From NCBI GenBank assembly GCA_017550765.1, contig JAFZOC010000014.1:1-5973 (forward strand): DNA of 5,973 nt, given 5' to 3'. The stretch is from Oscillospiraceae bacterium. Lineage in GTDB: Bacteria; Bacillota_A; Clostridia; Oscillospirales; Oscillospiraceae. A program made the position numbers and the translations under genes. The notes beneath the pieces are model-generated. The model ran no database searches, was not told the origin of the DNA, and saw only the letters and a list, made by a program, of their open reading frames with translations. Positions 5,616 through 5,973 of the stretch are shown here, piece after piece (within the stretch, counting starts at the first letter, position 1; every line of letters begins with the position of its first letter).

Positions 5616-5973
5616 ATGAGCGAGAACATCATCTATTGTTTTTCTGGCGCCGGCCACTGCCTGGACATGGCCAAGAGCATCGCGAAAGTCCTGGGCGACA
5701 CGGACATCGTGATGATGCGCGGCTATCCCGCCAAGCTCGACGCCACCGAGGCCAAGCGCGTGGGCTTCGTCTTCCCCTGCTACGGCGGCGGGCTCCCCGA
5801 CGGGGTGGAGGATACGGTGAAGGCCGTCCGGATCGCCCGGGGGACCTATAAGTTCGCCGTGGTGCAGTATGCCGGCTACATGGGCTGCGGCCTGCACAAG
5901 ATCCACGAGATCGTGGGCCTGGACTACTGGGACGGCATCTCCAACCACTCCACCTGCATCTGGCTGATGCCCC
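5616..5973 (+). CDS. Flavodoxin-fold protein, EFR1-ferredoxin-like N-terminal domain (3' end outside window)
   Basis: The first 119 codons of a gene that runs off the right edge. MSENIIYCFSGAGHCLDMAK begins with the strand-loop-helix of flavodoxin-like domains; the loop S10-G-A-G-H-C15 sits where EFR1-family and related Clostridial proteins have SGTGNS, the FMN phosphate-binding loop. VGFVFPCYGGGLPDGVEDTV (49-68) matches the second flavin-contact region (FP-x-Y-x-x-GLP). YKFAVVQYAGYMGCG (78-92) is the third strand and loop. ATG 5616 is preceded by GGAGG (5606-5610) with 5-base spacing and a good promoter. EFR1 proteins normally carry two 4Fe-4S motifs in the C-terminal half; that part is not in the window, so a stand-alone flavodoxin or an NAD(P)H-dependent oxidoreductase remains possible. 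Five Cys (8, 15, 55, 91, 114) in this short stretch and the altered loop are unusual. An electron-transfer role is inferred. Confidence 0.75.
   Translation, partial: MSENIIYCFSGAGHCLDMAKSIAKVLGDTDIVMMRGYPAKLDATEAKRVGFVFPCYGGGLPDGVEDTVKAVRIARGTYKFAVVQYAGYMGCGLHKIHEIVGLDYWDGISNHSTCIWLMP

Noticed and set aside
4790..5632. A 280-codon - strand frame across rplJ and rplL.
   Set aside because: It lies antisense to two ribosomal protein genes, reads through their terminator, and has Leu/Gly/Asp-rich low-complexity content with no domain.
5594..5851. An 85-codon + strand frame overlapping the flavodoxin-like gene.
   Set aside because: The product is Arg/His-rich and out of frame; the frame from ATG 5616 has the better ribosome binding site and clear flavodoxin-like motifs and stays open to the window end.

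Overview
This is a GC-rich window (roughly two thirds G+C) that looks like the chromosome of a high-GC Clostridia-type Bacillota, probably near the Oscillospiraceae. The placement is an inference from four things: the C-terminal end of a large single-chain PurL, the sequence style of L10 and L7/L12, a ferredoxin/flavodoxin-type gene common in gut Clostridia, and strong GGAGG ribosome binding sites. All genes seen lie on the + strand. I see no mobile element, CRISPR array, tRNA or rRNA.

Region 1 (1-1796): the 3' end of purL (glutaminase domain of phosphoribosylformylglycinamidine synthase), then 39 bases later a complete gene of the coenzyme F420-0:gamma-glutamyl ligase (CofE-like) family. A strong 14-bp stem terminator at 1832-1864 closes this unit.

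Region 2 (1865-4151): a well-formed extended -10 promoter at 1912-1940 drives cca (CCA-adding tRNA nucleotidyltransferase with an HD domain). This gene overlaps by 4 bases (ATGA) a second nucleotidyltransferase of the RlaP/YcgL family (PF10127). Two enzymes of the polymerase-beta nucleotidyltransferase fold are therefore translationally coupled, which suggests a shared role in RNA 3'-end maintenance or repair. I see no clear terminator after the pair.

Region 3 (4152-5508): a 339-base gap holds A-tract direct repeats, a near-consensus sigma-A promoter (TTGACA-17-TATATT), an L10-binding leader and an intrinsic terminator acting as an attenuator. These precede rplJ (L10) and rplL (L7/L12), and a strong terminator follows rplL. 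The layout fits autogenous attenuation of rplJL by the L10(L12)4 complex, as described in Bacillus subtilis. The pair stands alone here: rplK-rplA are not upstream and rpoB is not downstream.

Region 4 (5509-5973): an extended -10 promoter and the first 119 codons of a flavodoxin-fold protein resembling the N-terminal half of EFR1-family ferredoxins, cut off by the window end.

Most of the window is housekeeping. The points most worth following are the cca-rlaP coupling, the CofE-like gene in an organism that may not make F420, and the detached, attenuator-controlled rplJL operon.
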